Shown one piece after another: positions 14,136-22,202 of a stretch of 25,622 nucleotides of DNA. This stretch comes from Euryarchaeota archaeon UBA125 (GTDB taxonomy: Archaea > Thermoplasmatota > Poseidoniia > Poseidoniales > Thalassarchaeaceae). A program made the position numbers and the translations under genes. The notes beneath the pieces were generated by a model, which worked only from the letters and a program-made list of their open reading frames with translations, was not told the DNA's origin and did no database searches. Location: contig DAPV01000007.1 in the NCBI GenBank assembly GCA_002502625.1, forward strand, positions 1 through 25,622, written 5' to 3'. How positions within the stretch are numbered: position 1 is the first letter of the stretch; every line of letters begins with the position of its first letter.

Positions 14136-16097
14136 CTAACTTAGAAGATGTGGGGGCCAATTTCTACTTCCTAAACCATCTTCTTCGGCATGTCTTCTCA
14201 CTAGTTCAATTATTTTAGGATCGTGCAATGTTACTGCTGGCCATCGTCTAATTGGATGAGGGCCGTTCATCGAGGGTATTGGCACTGTTGCGTCCCAAGA
14301 AACTCTACTTTTTCCAACATCAAATCTTAACCCCCTGTCAACATCGAATCTAGCAAATAATTGCCACAGTAACCTTCTCCTGGCTTTTGGACCGTGTAAA
14401 TCTAGATCATCATCTGTGATGAAAAGCCATCTCAATGTCTTTGAATTTTGCAATTGCCAAATTGAATTTGTCAATTGAAAAATTGTTTCATCTTTTTCCT
14501 TTGCCAATTCTTCATTCAATCCAAACATTCCTTTTCTAGGATCTGGCCTTCCCTCTATTTTAGTGGTAACTACAAGAATACTGGGACGAAGCAACCTTGC
14601 ATCAGACACATTTTCTAAATCGAGAACTGATTGTAAAAAACCATCAGGAACACCAGGCGGTTTCCCCTTTCCCTTTCTCCACCCCGGTGAACTTCGTTTA
14701 GGAGATCCTTCTGGTCCTTCTGAATCACTACGGGGATCGGAATCAGGAATTGTTGTAGCATCTATCAATATCTTAGATTGAACATTTTCATAAGGCGTTG
14801 CTGGATCTAGTGAATCTCCAACCATTCCTTCGATCACAATTATATCTTCGCGAGGATCTACCTTGTCATTTAGACAATCCAATAGTAATTCTAAATCATC
14901 AGGATTTTGATCAGAATCAACTGCAACAATGGTTTTTAGAAACATCATTTGTCCTGCTCCGAACAATCCTAATGCTGTCTTCCTTGCCTGTCTTGGATAT
15001 CTCTGTTTAGATGAAACTATGGCTAGATTATGAAAACCTGTTTCCATAGGCAGATGTACTCCTACAACATCTCTATGTTGAAACTTTAGTACTGGACTGA
15101 ATTGTTTTCCAATTGCTTCACCTAGAAAACCATCTTCCATTGGTGGAAGACCAACTATGGTGGCTGGTAACATTGCATCTTTTCTATGGGTAATCGCTGT
15201 AACTTTGAGTACAGGATATTGGCCAGTTAATGAATAAAAACCAAAATGATCTCCAAATGGGCCTTCTGTTTTTGTTTCCCCAGGTACCACATATCCTTCA
15301 ATGATAATGTCAGCCTCAGCTGGAACCCAAATATCTTGAGTTAATGCCTTTGTTATTTTGAGTCGCTTTTTTCCTAAGAATCCCGCGAACATGTATTCCT
15401 CTAAATTGTCTGGAAGAGGTGAAATCGCAGAGAAAATCAGCTCCGGTGGTCCACCTATGCATACTGCAACAGGCATTTTTCCGTCATCATATGATGAAGC
15501 ATGATCTGCCCCATGTTTGTGAATTTGCCAATGCAGTCCTAACTCCTTTTTGCCATGTACTTGTCCCCTATACATTCCAAGATTATGTTCTTCAGTCTCA
15601 GGATTTTTGGTCACAACTAGTGGCAAAGTAACGTAATGACCTCCATCCATAGGCCATGTTTTAGGAATCGGTAATCGTGTTAGATCTACACCTTCCATAA
15701 CAATTTCTTGACATTTAGCTCTACGGACTTTTTTTGGAGGTAATGCTAAAGCATCTCTTGCCAACGGAATTCCTTTCCAAGGTTTTGAAACAAATGTTCC
15801 AATATCTGGTTTCATTAATGAAACTAAACGGTCACCAATTTCAGTGTCGCTCTCCGCTTGTAAAGCCCTTAATGTTCTTTCTTTAGTTCCAAAGAGATTC
15901 ATCACGAGTGGAATTTCTGAAATTGAACCATCACTTAATTCTGGTTTTTCAAAAATTACTGCAGGCCCTCCAGTTTTTACTAAAAGATCTGCAATACATC
16001 CTGCCTCTAATTCTATTTGTACTGGGCGTTTTATCCTGAGTACCTCACCATCTTTGTCCAAAGAACGCAGATAGCGCCTCAGAGTCCTCCACGCCAT
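14136..16097 (-). CDS. ubiD: UbiD-family prenylated-FMN decarboxylase
   Basis: 653 residues, longer than the 450-620 typical of the family. Cofactor and substrate signatures are clear: NLGMYRGQVHGKKELGLHWQ (172-191) and the catalytic E-R-E region near EGPFGDHFGFYS (278-289). A hydrophilic, low-complexity insert rich in Ser, Pro, Gly and Lys lies at about 446-486. Being paired with UbiA, it is most likely the quinone-precursor decarboxylase (UbiD or MqnL role). An alternative is the archaeal trans-anhydromevalonate-phosphate decarboxylase of the mevalonate route, but that enzyme is shorter and no AcnX-type partner is here. It needs prenyl-FMN from UbiX, which is not in the window. The ATG has GGAG four bases upstream. 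Confidence 0.9.
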   Translation of the reverse strand: MAWRTLRRYLRSLDKDGEVLRIKRPVQIELEAGCIADLLVKTGGPAVIFEKPELSDGSISEIPLVMNLFGTKERTLRALQAESDTEIGDRLVSLMKPDIGTFVSKPWKGIPLARDALALPPKKVRRAKCQEIVMEGVDLTRLPIPKTWPMDGGHYVTLPLVVTKNPETEEHNLGMYRGQVHGKKELGLHWQIHKHGADHASSYDDGKMPVAVCIGGPPELIFSAISPLPDNLEEYMFAGFLGKKRLKITKALTQDIWVPAEADIIIEGYVVPGETKTEGPFGDHFGFYSLTGQYPVLKVTAITHRKDAMLPATIVGLPPMEDGFLGEAIGKQFSPVLKFQHRDVVGVHLPMETGFHNLAIVSSKQRYPRQARKTALGLFGAGQMMFLKTIVAVDSDQNPDDLELLLDCLNDKVDPREDIIVIEGMVGDSLDPATPYENVQSKILIDATTIPDSDPRSDSEGPEGSPKRSSPGWRKGKGKPPGVPDGFLQSVLDLENVSDARLLRPSILVVTTKIEGRPDPRKGMFGLNEELAKEKDETIFQLTNSIWQLQNSKTLRWLFITDDDLDLHGPKARRRLLWQLFARFDVDRGLRFDVGKSRVSWDATVPIPSMNGPHPIRRWPAVTLHDPKIIELVRRHAEEDGLGSRNWPPHLLS

Positions 16098-16180
16098 GAT
16101 GCTCCGTTTATGTCTCTACATGAATACATTTGGTTTACTTCAATCGACTAATTGATGCACTGGTTTTGTCTGGACGGGGT
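16098..16180. promoter_or_regulatory. Divergent intergenic region between ubiD and the reductase gene
   Basis: 83 bp separate the ubiD start from the preferred start of the geranylgeranyl-reductase homologue on the other strand, so both transcripts must begin in or near here. I see no convincing TATA box in either direction. If the reductase actually starts at the TTG at 16130, the gap shrinks to 32 bp. Confidence 0.35.
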
Positions 16181-17410
16181 ATGGTTACAACATGCGATGT
16201 CCTTGTTGTAGGGGCTGGACCAGGGGGAGGATCTGCTGCTTTACATGCTGCTAGATTGGGTCTGAACGTTGTAGTGATAGAAGATCACAATGAAATTGGT
16301 ACCCCAGTTCACTGTGGTGAATGTATTTCTGATATCGCTCTTTCAAACCTCGATTTGACGTTGCCAGACGAAGTGATTAGTAAGCGAGTACACGGAATTA
16401 GAGTTATTTTCCCTGATGGGACACAAAAACGACTTACAGAACATGGATATGTTTTAGAAAAACACCTCTTTGAACAATGGTTAGTTGATCAGTCAGTCGA
16501 ATTAGGCGCCAGTCTATTTCTTGGACATAAATTACAATCGATGGAGCGTATAGAAGAAAATGGAAAATTTTTGGGACACTTCTGTGATGGAAAAGGAGAT
16601 CAATTTCCAATTAATGCCAAAATTGTAATCGATGCATCTGGAGTTGCAGGGATTTGTTCTAAAATCTTAGAACTTAATGAACGACCAAAAGTGATTGCTG
16701 GAATGCAATATGAAATGTTGGAAGTCCCAACTGATGATTACCTTGATTTTTACATTTGGCCACAATATGCCGAAAAAGGATATTTGTGGATGATTCCTAA
16801 ATGCGAAGGTCGTGCAAATGTAGGCCTTGTCACTGAAGATAAAAGTGGTGCTGTAAAAGAATTGGATCGATTTATTGCAGATACTGATGAATTCAAAAAT
16901 CTTGAGGTTGTTAATCCACCTTGGAGAGATGATGGAAGAAAAATACGCGGATTTGGAGGAACAATTCCTATTTCTGGACCCCATGAAACTACACATTCTG
17001 ATGGAATTTTGTTGATTGGTGATGCAGCAGGGTTTACATCACCTCTGTTTGAAGGTGGCTCACATCTTGCGCTTAAATCAGCTCAATTTGCGGCAATAAC
17101 AGCAGCGGATGCAATTTCAAAAGGAGATTTCACTGCTAATAAATTGAAAGAATATACTGAAAGTTGGAAGACTGAGTTCCCTCCTTATGAAAAAATATTG
17201 AGAGGTAAAACTGCTTTGTATTCCCTATCCGACAACGACATGTCTGTTATGGGTAGGTGTTTTCCTGACGAAATGTCAGATATGGGAGTTTCTGGAAAGG
17301 CAATGGTTGCCATGAGACTGTTAATTAGAAGACCAAGTTTGTATTTCAGACGAATTATTCCAGCTATGCTAGCGTTTGGTTATAGTCGCGCTAAGCACTA
17401 CGGATGGTAA
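16181..17410 (+). CDS. Geranylgeranyl reductase family FAD protein
   Basis: FAD-dependent reductase that saturates prenyl chains of archaeal lipids or quinones. It is 409 residues from the ATG at 16181. The dinucleotide-binding motif GAGPGG is at 11-16, with the acidic end of the ribose strand at E34. The family motif CGEC is at 45-48. A second FAD motif GDAAGFTSPLFEGGSHLALK lies in the C-terminal half, along with IPISGP. Start choice: an open frame begins at a TTG at 16130, but the ATG at 16181 places the Rossmann motif at the usual distance from the N-terminus. Divergent pairing with ubiD-ubiA suggests that a quinone side chain is the substrate, though archaeol saturation is equally possible. 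Confidence 0.88.
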   Translation: MVTTCDVLVVGAGPGGGSAALHAARLGLNVVVIEDHNEIGTPVHCGECISDIALSNLDLTLPDEVISKRVHGIRVIFPDGTQKRLTEHGYVLEKHLFEQWLVDQSVELGASLFLGHKLQSMERIEENGKFLGHFCDGKGDQFPINAKIVIDASGVAGICSKILELNERPKVIAGMQYEMLEVPTDDYLDFYIWPQYAEKGYLWMIPKCEGRANVGLVTEDKSGAVKELDRFIADTDEFKNLEVVNPPWRDDGRKIRGFGGTIPISGPHETTHSDGILLIGDAAGFTSPLFEGGSHLALKSAQFAAITAADAISKGDFTANKLKEYTESWKTEFPPYEKILRGKTALYSLSDNDMSVMGRCFPDEMSDMGVSGKAMVAMRLLIRRPSLYFRRIIPAMLAFGYSRAKHYGW

Positions 17411-17415
17411 CCTAA

Positions 17416-17448
17416 GACCGATGCCCTATTGAGAGGGTAGCATCGGTC
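17416..17448 (+). terminator. Hairpin between the reductase gene and ccmF
   Basis: GACCGATGC and GCATCGGTC form a perfect 9-bp inverted repeat (17416-17424 and 17440-17448), with CCT/AGG pairing possible inside. It fills most of the 54-bp gap. No T-run follows, so it is not a bacterial-style intrinsic terminator. It may mark a processing or mRNA-stability structure separating the two messages, or a protein-binding site. Confidence 0.4.
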
Positions 17449-17464
17449 AACCACCGGGATAGGT

Positions 17465-19822
17465 ATGTGGCTCGACCTTCTTCTTCTCGGAGTTCCTTCA
17501 GTTGCTACATTAGTCGCCTTCCGTCATACTGTTGTTTTCAAAAAACCCCATCCACATGAGTTTTCTATTTTAGGCTTGCAAGCCTTACCTTTTCTATTCT
17601 TGATTATCGCATTTATAGTTGATTTCGATTTATTACGCACAGTTCGAATTAATGGATCTTATGATCTTCCTATTCATTATCGCGTGTCAGCAGTTTGGGC
17701 AGGACGTTCTGGCCCCTTGTTACTATGGATTGCTTGGCTATCAGCTGCAAGATTATGGTGGCGTTATATTTCAGATAAAGAAACAGAAAAGAAAAGAATT
17801 GGAACAGGAGGAATCCTTCATTTCCTTACATTTTGTTTATTTTTTGTAGCTTTTATGCTTGAACCATTTGCTCTTGATAACTCACCGCCAAGATCAGAAC
17901 TCAATGTATTTCTTCAGACTGATTTAATGGTAATTCATCCACCTATAGTTTTTGCTTTTTATGCTCTTTGTCTTGTTGTTTCTTCATTAGCAATGGAAGG
18001 AATATTGAATGAAACTAATCCATTAGAGATTCATCGGGATGTATTGCCCTTAGCTCGAGCAGCGTTCTTTGCAGGGACATTGGGGATAGGATTAGGGGGA
18101 TTATGGGCATATACCGTTTTGGATTGGGGGGGTTATTGGGCTTGGGATCCAGTAGAAACAGCATCATTACTGCCCTGGCTATCTCTATTGTTGTTGATTC
18201 ATCTTCGAATGTCACCAAAAGTAAAGAATAGAAATTCAGCATTAGTCTGGTCCCCTGCATTAGCATTGCTGACAGGAGCTTTGGCTCTTCATTCTACATT
18301 AGTTACGAGAGCAAATGGAGTATGGGCTTCAGTTCATGCTTTCGTTGCATCTCAAGATAGTGAATCTCTCAATAATGATGCTTACATGAGAGTACTTTCT
18401 CTATGGGATTCAGGTGTAGAAGGTATAGAAGTATTGATTCAATTTTTTGGAATGATTATTCTGATATGTGTTGCAACATTTTGGTTAGGACGATATCGTT
18501 CAGAACATGTATTAGTTTCAGGTCAAGAAACCTTGTTGACAGCTCGACCTATTTTGGCATTCAGTATTCTATTAGGAGAATTAGCAATTTTATTTATTTC
18601 ACAATCACTTTCAGTGGCAATTCTATTAATTCCTATAATTTTCTTAATGATACATGATAGAAATCAGGCTGTGCTGTGGCCTGCTGTTGGAGTTGTGATT
18701 CTTCTTTTCTCGAGATGGTCATGGCATCTGGATTCAACACAAGCTGGAATTGGAATGTTTTTGTTGCTTTTACCATGGTTGTTAGCATCAGAAGAAGAAT
18801 CCAATGGAAAATCCCCTTCTTTATCATCTATATCATTGCATGTACCGTTAGTCGGAGGAGGCTCTTTTCTAGTTCTTACATGGCTATTATTGTTAGCAGA
18901 AATTGATGGATCTTCACCTCAAGCACATGAAGCGTTTGGCTCTATTTTGATTGGTATGTTAGCGGCTGGTTTGCTTATTTATTCTCTCAGAAAAGCACCA
19001 GAATATCAACGAAGAATCATTCTAATTTTAGGAGTTATTATCTCATTCTCGGCTACATTGAATGGAGTAAATTACTTCCCTCTTCCTGGTAATGCAGATC
19101 AGTTACTTACTCAATCAATAGACAGAGGGCATATTAGTAGATTTTTGTTGGTTTGGTTAATTATTGCAATCCCTCCCTCAATAGTTGATTTAACTTCAAC
19201 AATTAGAAAAACGTCAATCGTCAGAAAGATAAAGAAACCAAATTTACGAGTTTTAGGATCACATTTAGCTCATGCAGGCATCCTAATACTGCTTGTAGGG
19301 CACGTTTTAACCACTACCTTAGTCGATCGTGTCGACCCCTCTCATCAGATTACTTTGATCAGGAATGAACAAATACGTCATGGCGATTTTCTTTATGAAA
19401 TGACAGATATCACCACACTAGTGAGGGATGTAGATCCTGAATTTAGTGAGAAATTTTCAGTAGCGGATGGTTTTTTTGGAATTCAAATAAATGTTTACGA
19501 TACTAATGGGGAATTCATTAGTTCAGTAGAACCAGGTGTTTTGAGGTTTAATTCTGCGGACGGAGCAATTCGGCCGAGATCTGAAGTTGATAGATTAGTG
19601 GATTGGAAAGGAGATACAATTCTGATTCTTGATTTATCTCAGATGAATCAAATTATGACTCATGCGATGATGGGTGAATTAGATGATGTAGATCGTGTTC
19701 GTCTAACGGTTTATGATTTGCCAGGTAGTCATTTAGTATGGATTGGTTGGTTTATGATAATGGTAGGATCAGTCTTTACTCTGAAACAAATCCGTCGAAA
19801 TCACTTTGATGAATCTGAGTAA
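17465..19822 (+). CDS. ccmF: Cytochrome c maturation protein CcmF
   Basis: Polytopic membrane protein of 785 residues (bacterial CcmF about 650) with many transmembrane helices. It is part of the heme ligation complex that attaches heme to apocytochromes c outside the membrane. The WWD heme-handling domain reads LDWGGYWAWDPVETASLLPW (about 220-240). Other family segments are WAGRSGPLLLW near residue 80, HPPIVFAFYAL, and an outside-facing C-terminal domain after LGSHLAHAGILILLVGH. A histidine pair for axial heme ligation is plausible in those segments but was not assigned. No other ccm gene is in the window. It indicates c-type cytochromes and therefore respiration. Confidence 0.94.
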   Translation: MWLDLLLLGVPSVATLVAFRHTVVFKKPHPHEFSILGLQALPFLFLIIAFIVDFDLLRTVRINGSYDLPIHYRVSAVWAGRSGPLLLWIAWLSAARLWWRYISDKETEKKRIGTGGILHFLTFCLFFVAFMLEPFALDNSPPRSELNVFLQTDLMVIHPPIVFAFYALCLVVSSLAMEGILNETNPLEIHRDVLPLARAAFFAGTLGIGLGGLWAYTVLDWGGYWAWDPVETASLLPWLSLLLLIHLRMSPKVKNRNSALVWSPALALLTGALALHSTLVTRANGVWASVHAFVASQDSESLNNDAYMRVLSLWDSGVEGIEVLIQFFGMIILICVATFWLGRYRSEHVLVSGQETLLTARPILAFSILLGELAILFISQSLSVAILLIPIIFLMIHDRNQAVLWPAVGVVILLFSRWSWHLDSTQAGIGMFLLLLPWLLASEEESNGKSPSLSSISLHVPLVGGGSFLVLTWLLLLAEIDGSSPQAHEAFGSILIGMLAAGLLIYSLRKAPEYQRRIILILGVIISFSATLNGVNYFPLPGNADQLLTQSIDRGHISRFLLVWLIIAIPPSIVDLTSTIRKTSIVRKIKKPNLRVLGSHLAHAGILILLVGHVLTTTLVDRVDPSHQITLIRNEQIRHGDFLYEMTDITTLVRDVDPEFSEKFSVADGFFGIQINVYDTNGEFISSVEPGVLRFNSADGAIRPRSEVDRLVDWKGDTILILDLSQMNQIMTHAMMGELDDVDRVRLTVYDLPGSHLVWIGWFMIMVGSVFTLKQIRRNHFDESE

Positions 19823-19898
19823 TTTATCTGAATGAAGTAAGGGCCACTCTCATAAGGGGGAAGTAGGTCGCGCGTTTGTCCTTAAGGAGGTAATGTGT

Positions 19899-20726
19899 AT
19901 GAAGAGCGGCTCTATTGTTCACATCGATTATGACTTGTATAATGCTGATTCAGGAGATCTTATCGAAACGACTCGAGAGACTGTAGCCCAAGAACACGAT
20001 AGACACGAAGCAAATCGAAGCTATTCTCCATTGATTACTGTAATCGGAGACGGTCGTCTAATCAAGGGCTTTGAATCTCATCTTGACGAGGCTAAAGTCG
20101 ATACTGATTATGAGTTTGATATACCTCCCGAGGATGCTTATGGCGAACGTGATGCAAGTGCAGTTGAAGTAATGAGCTTACAGCAACTTTCTCGCTCGGT
20201 TCAAAATCCAGATAATCTACAAATTGGAGGAATGGTTGAGATTGGAGGTAGAAACGGAATTCTCAAGTCATTCCGCTCTGGTCGTGCTAGTATTGATTTC
20301 AATCACGCTTTAGCAGGTGTTACTCTTCGTTACAAATACAAGATTATCAAAGAGGTAACAGATCGTTCAGAAAAAGTCACTACTTTGTTAGAAACTAATA
20401 CTGGAAGAGATGGTTTCGAAAGTTCGTTTGATGGCGATGATCTCACAATTACTTTGCCAGAGTATGTATCATACGACCAAAATTGGGCTTACACCAAATT
20501 TGGCTTAATCCGAACTTTAAGAGATCATGTAGGTGTACAGACCATTATTTTCAAAGAAGTCCATGCTCCAATGGTTGCTGATGAAATTGAAAATGAAGAA
20601 GATTTGTCATCATTATCAGTTGCGGATTTGAAGGAAAGATGCAAAGCAGTTGGCCTCCCAGTTGGAGGAAAGAAAGCAGATCTTATTGCTAGACTTTCAG
20701 AGTTTTCATCTAATGAAGAAGAGTGA
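19899..20726 (+). CDS. FKBP-type peptidyl-prolyl isomerase with C-terminal SAP domain
   Basis: 275 residues. The first ~150 match long archaeal FKBP/SlyD proteins: GSIVHIDYDLYNADSGDLIE, then VIGDGRLIKGFESHL, IPPEDAYGERD and DFNHALAGVTLRYKYKI, which bracket the inserted IF domain. The middle (about 160-225) corresponds to the extra C-terminal domain of archaeal FKBP26-like proteins. After an acidic linker (ENEEDL), SVADLKERCKAVGLPVGGKK... forms a SAP motif at about 236-268, normally a DNA- or RNA-binding helix pair. Start choice: an ATG at 19893 lies only two bases from AAGGAGG, whereas the ATG at 19899 has ideal spacing. It is a folding catalyst, perhaps recruited to nucleic acid. Confidence 0.9.
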   Translation: MKSGSIVHIDYDLYNADSGDLIETTRETVAQEHDRHEANRSYSPLITVIGDGRLIKGFESHLDEAKVDTDYEFDIPPEDAYGERDASAVEVMSLQQLSRSVQNPDNLQIGGMVEIGGRNGILKSFRSGRASIDFNHALAGVTLRYKYKIIKEVTDRSEKVTTLLETNTGRDGFESSFDGDDLTITLPEYVSYDQNWAYTKFGLIRTLRDHVGVQTIIFKEVHAPMVADEIENEEDLSSLSVADLKERCKAVGLPVGGKKADLIARLSEFSSNEEE

Positions 20727-22153
20727 TCAATGAGCGTAATAGTCATCACCCGAGTGGGTGTCGACAGTTTGTGAATCCAACACGCACTGGTCCTATTTTG
20801 GGCGATGAAAAATTTTCATGGTGGGAGAGGCTAGCGATTTTCGCTCTAAGTCTGATAGTTTTTATTGTTTCAATTACTGTAATTTCTGAAACCTTAAGCC
20901 CTGACAACTTTCTAAATTCAATTTTTCAAGAATATTTTATGAATCCTATTCGCGATGAGAGTATGTCAGATGGTTCGTATAATCAAGTCAATACTTTATC
21001 TTACAATGTTACACTTATCTTAGCTGTAATCTCAATTGCTGCAATTTTGAGAAAGGCTGGAATGGCTGCAACTGAATATACAATATTTGCCTTAGTTCCT
21101 TGGGTAATTTGGGCAGCATTGGGGGAAGTTGTAGAGGATGCAGCACTTTTTGGTCCTGCACTAGAATCTTGGTTTGTTTCTCCTGGAATACATTTTCAGG
21201 GAGCGGCTTGGGTCATTTTGTCTGGTTTTATTGCCTCTCTTGCAGCTAAATCAGGTAATACCTCTGATGATAGAATTTGGGTTACAGGTTCATCAATCGC
21301 ACTAATATCATTTCAAACAATTCTGTTTCTAACATCTTTACAACAAGGCCGTATTGGAACTCCGATGGAAAACTTACTAAATTTATGGCCAGTTGCTATT
21401 TTTGGTTTTATTGGAATTATTTTTGTTCTAATCTCGCATGTGTTAATGGAAAAATGGACATCAATAGAACAAGGAATTTTCCAAGTAGGTATTGGAGGTT
21501 GTTTTGTATTGTATGGATGTCTTCACTCGTATATCCAAATGATGCTAAAGTTAGAAGATGCGGGTCAATTTTCGACTCTTTTAATGATTGATAGATCATC
21601 AATTTCTGAGAGCGGAGTTGTTGACATATTCCATCCTGAAGCACTTTTTTGGACACTAGTAGTTCCTGCATTGGTTCTTATTCCAGTGTATTTATTCATT
21701 GGACTTCCCAACTTAAGGAAATTAAAAAATTGTGAAATATCCATTCCAGGTTTACTCCCTCCTGATTTATCATTATCTGATTATGAGAATGAAAGAACCC
21801 AATTACATGATAATATGGAGTTGTTAACTTGGAAAGCAATACTTGCTTCTCCGATTGTACTTATTGCCATGTATGGCCAAGCAGTTGATGGTATCGCAAC
21901 AGGAATAGGTTTGGTTGAGTATGGGTATATTGAGAAACATGTATTTTCAAGTGCAGTGATTGATTTCTTTGGAACCGCTTACGGATTCACGGTACTCAAA
22001 TGTTTTATTGGCGTTGTTGTATGGTGGTTTTATGCTCTTCAACGATGGGAGTATAGGTATCGCCATCTTAGAATTTTAATGGCTTTAGCTTTGATGACAG
22101 TAGGATTGGCCCCAGGGTTAAGAGATGTATTCAGGATGGCCCTAGGGGTCTAA
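20723..22153 (+). CDS. DUF63 archaeal membrane protein
   Basis: 476-residue polytopic membrane protein of the archaea-specific DUF63 family; function unknown. Supporting segments are YNQVNTLSYNVTLI followed by ILRKAG, EVVEDAALFGPALESWFVSP, and the C-terminal LAPGLRDVFRMALGV. The chain is mostly hydrophobic, with an acidic loop (LPPDLSLSDYENERTQL) in the middle, suggesting two halves. The likely start is the GTG at 20723, which overlaps the FKBP stop by 4 bp; another GTG at 20771 is possible. The two genes are probably translated in series, but what links them is unknown. Confidence 0.85.
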   Translation: MINERNSHHPSGCRQFVNPTRTGPILGDEKFSWWERLAIFALSLIVFIVSITVISETLSPDNFLNSIFQEYFMNPIRDESMSDGSYNQVNTLSYNVTLILAVISIAAILRKAGMAATEYTIFALVPWVIWAALGEVVEDAALFGPALESWFVSPGIHFQGAAWVILSGFIASLAAKSGNTSDDRIWVTGSSIALISFQTILFLTSLQQGRIGTPMENLLNLWPVAIFGFIGIIFVLISHVLMEKWTSIEQGIFQVGIGGCFVLYGCLHSYIQMMLKLEDAGQFSTLLMIDRSSISESGVVDIFHPEALFWTLVVPALVLIPVYLFIGLPNLRKLKNCEISIPGLLPPDLSLSDYENERTQLHDNMELLTWKAILASPIVLIAMYGQAVDGIATGIGLVEYGYIEKHVFSSAVIDFFGTAYGFTVLKCFIGVVVWWFYALQRWEYRYRHLRILMALALMTVGLAPGLRDVFRMALGV

Positions 22154-22202
22154 TTCCCCGCTTCATTCAAGGACGACCTCGTACTCGACAGGTCCGAGAC
22201 TC

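Noticed and set aside
17416..17448. Classical intrinsic terminator
   Set aside because: The stem is good but AACCACC follows rather than a T-run, so it is listed only as a hairpin of uncertain role.
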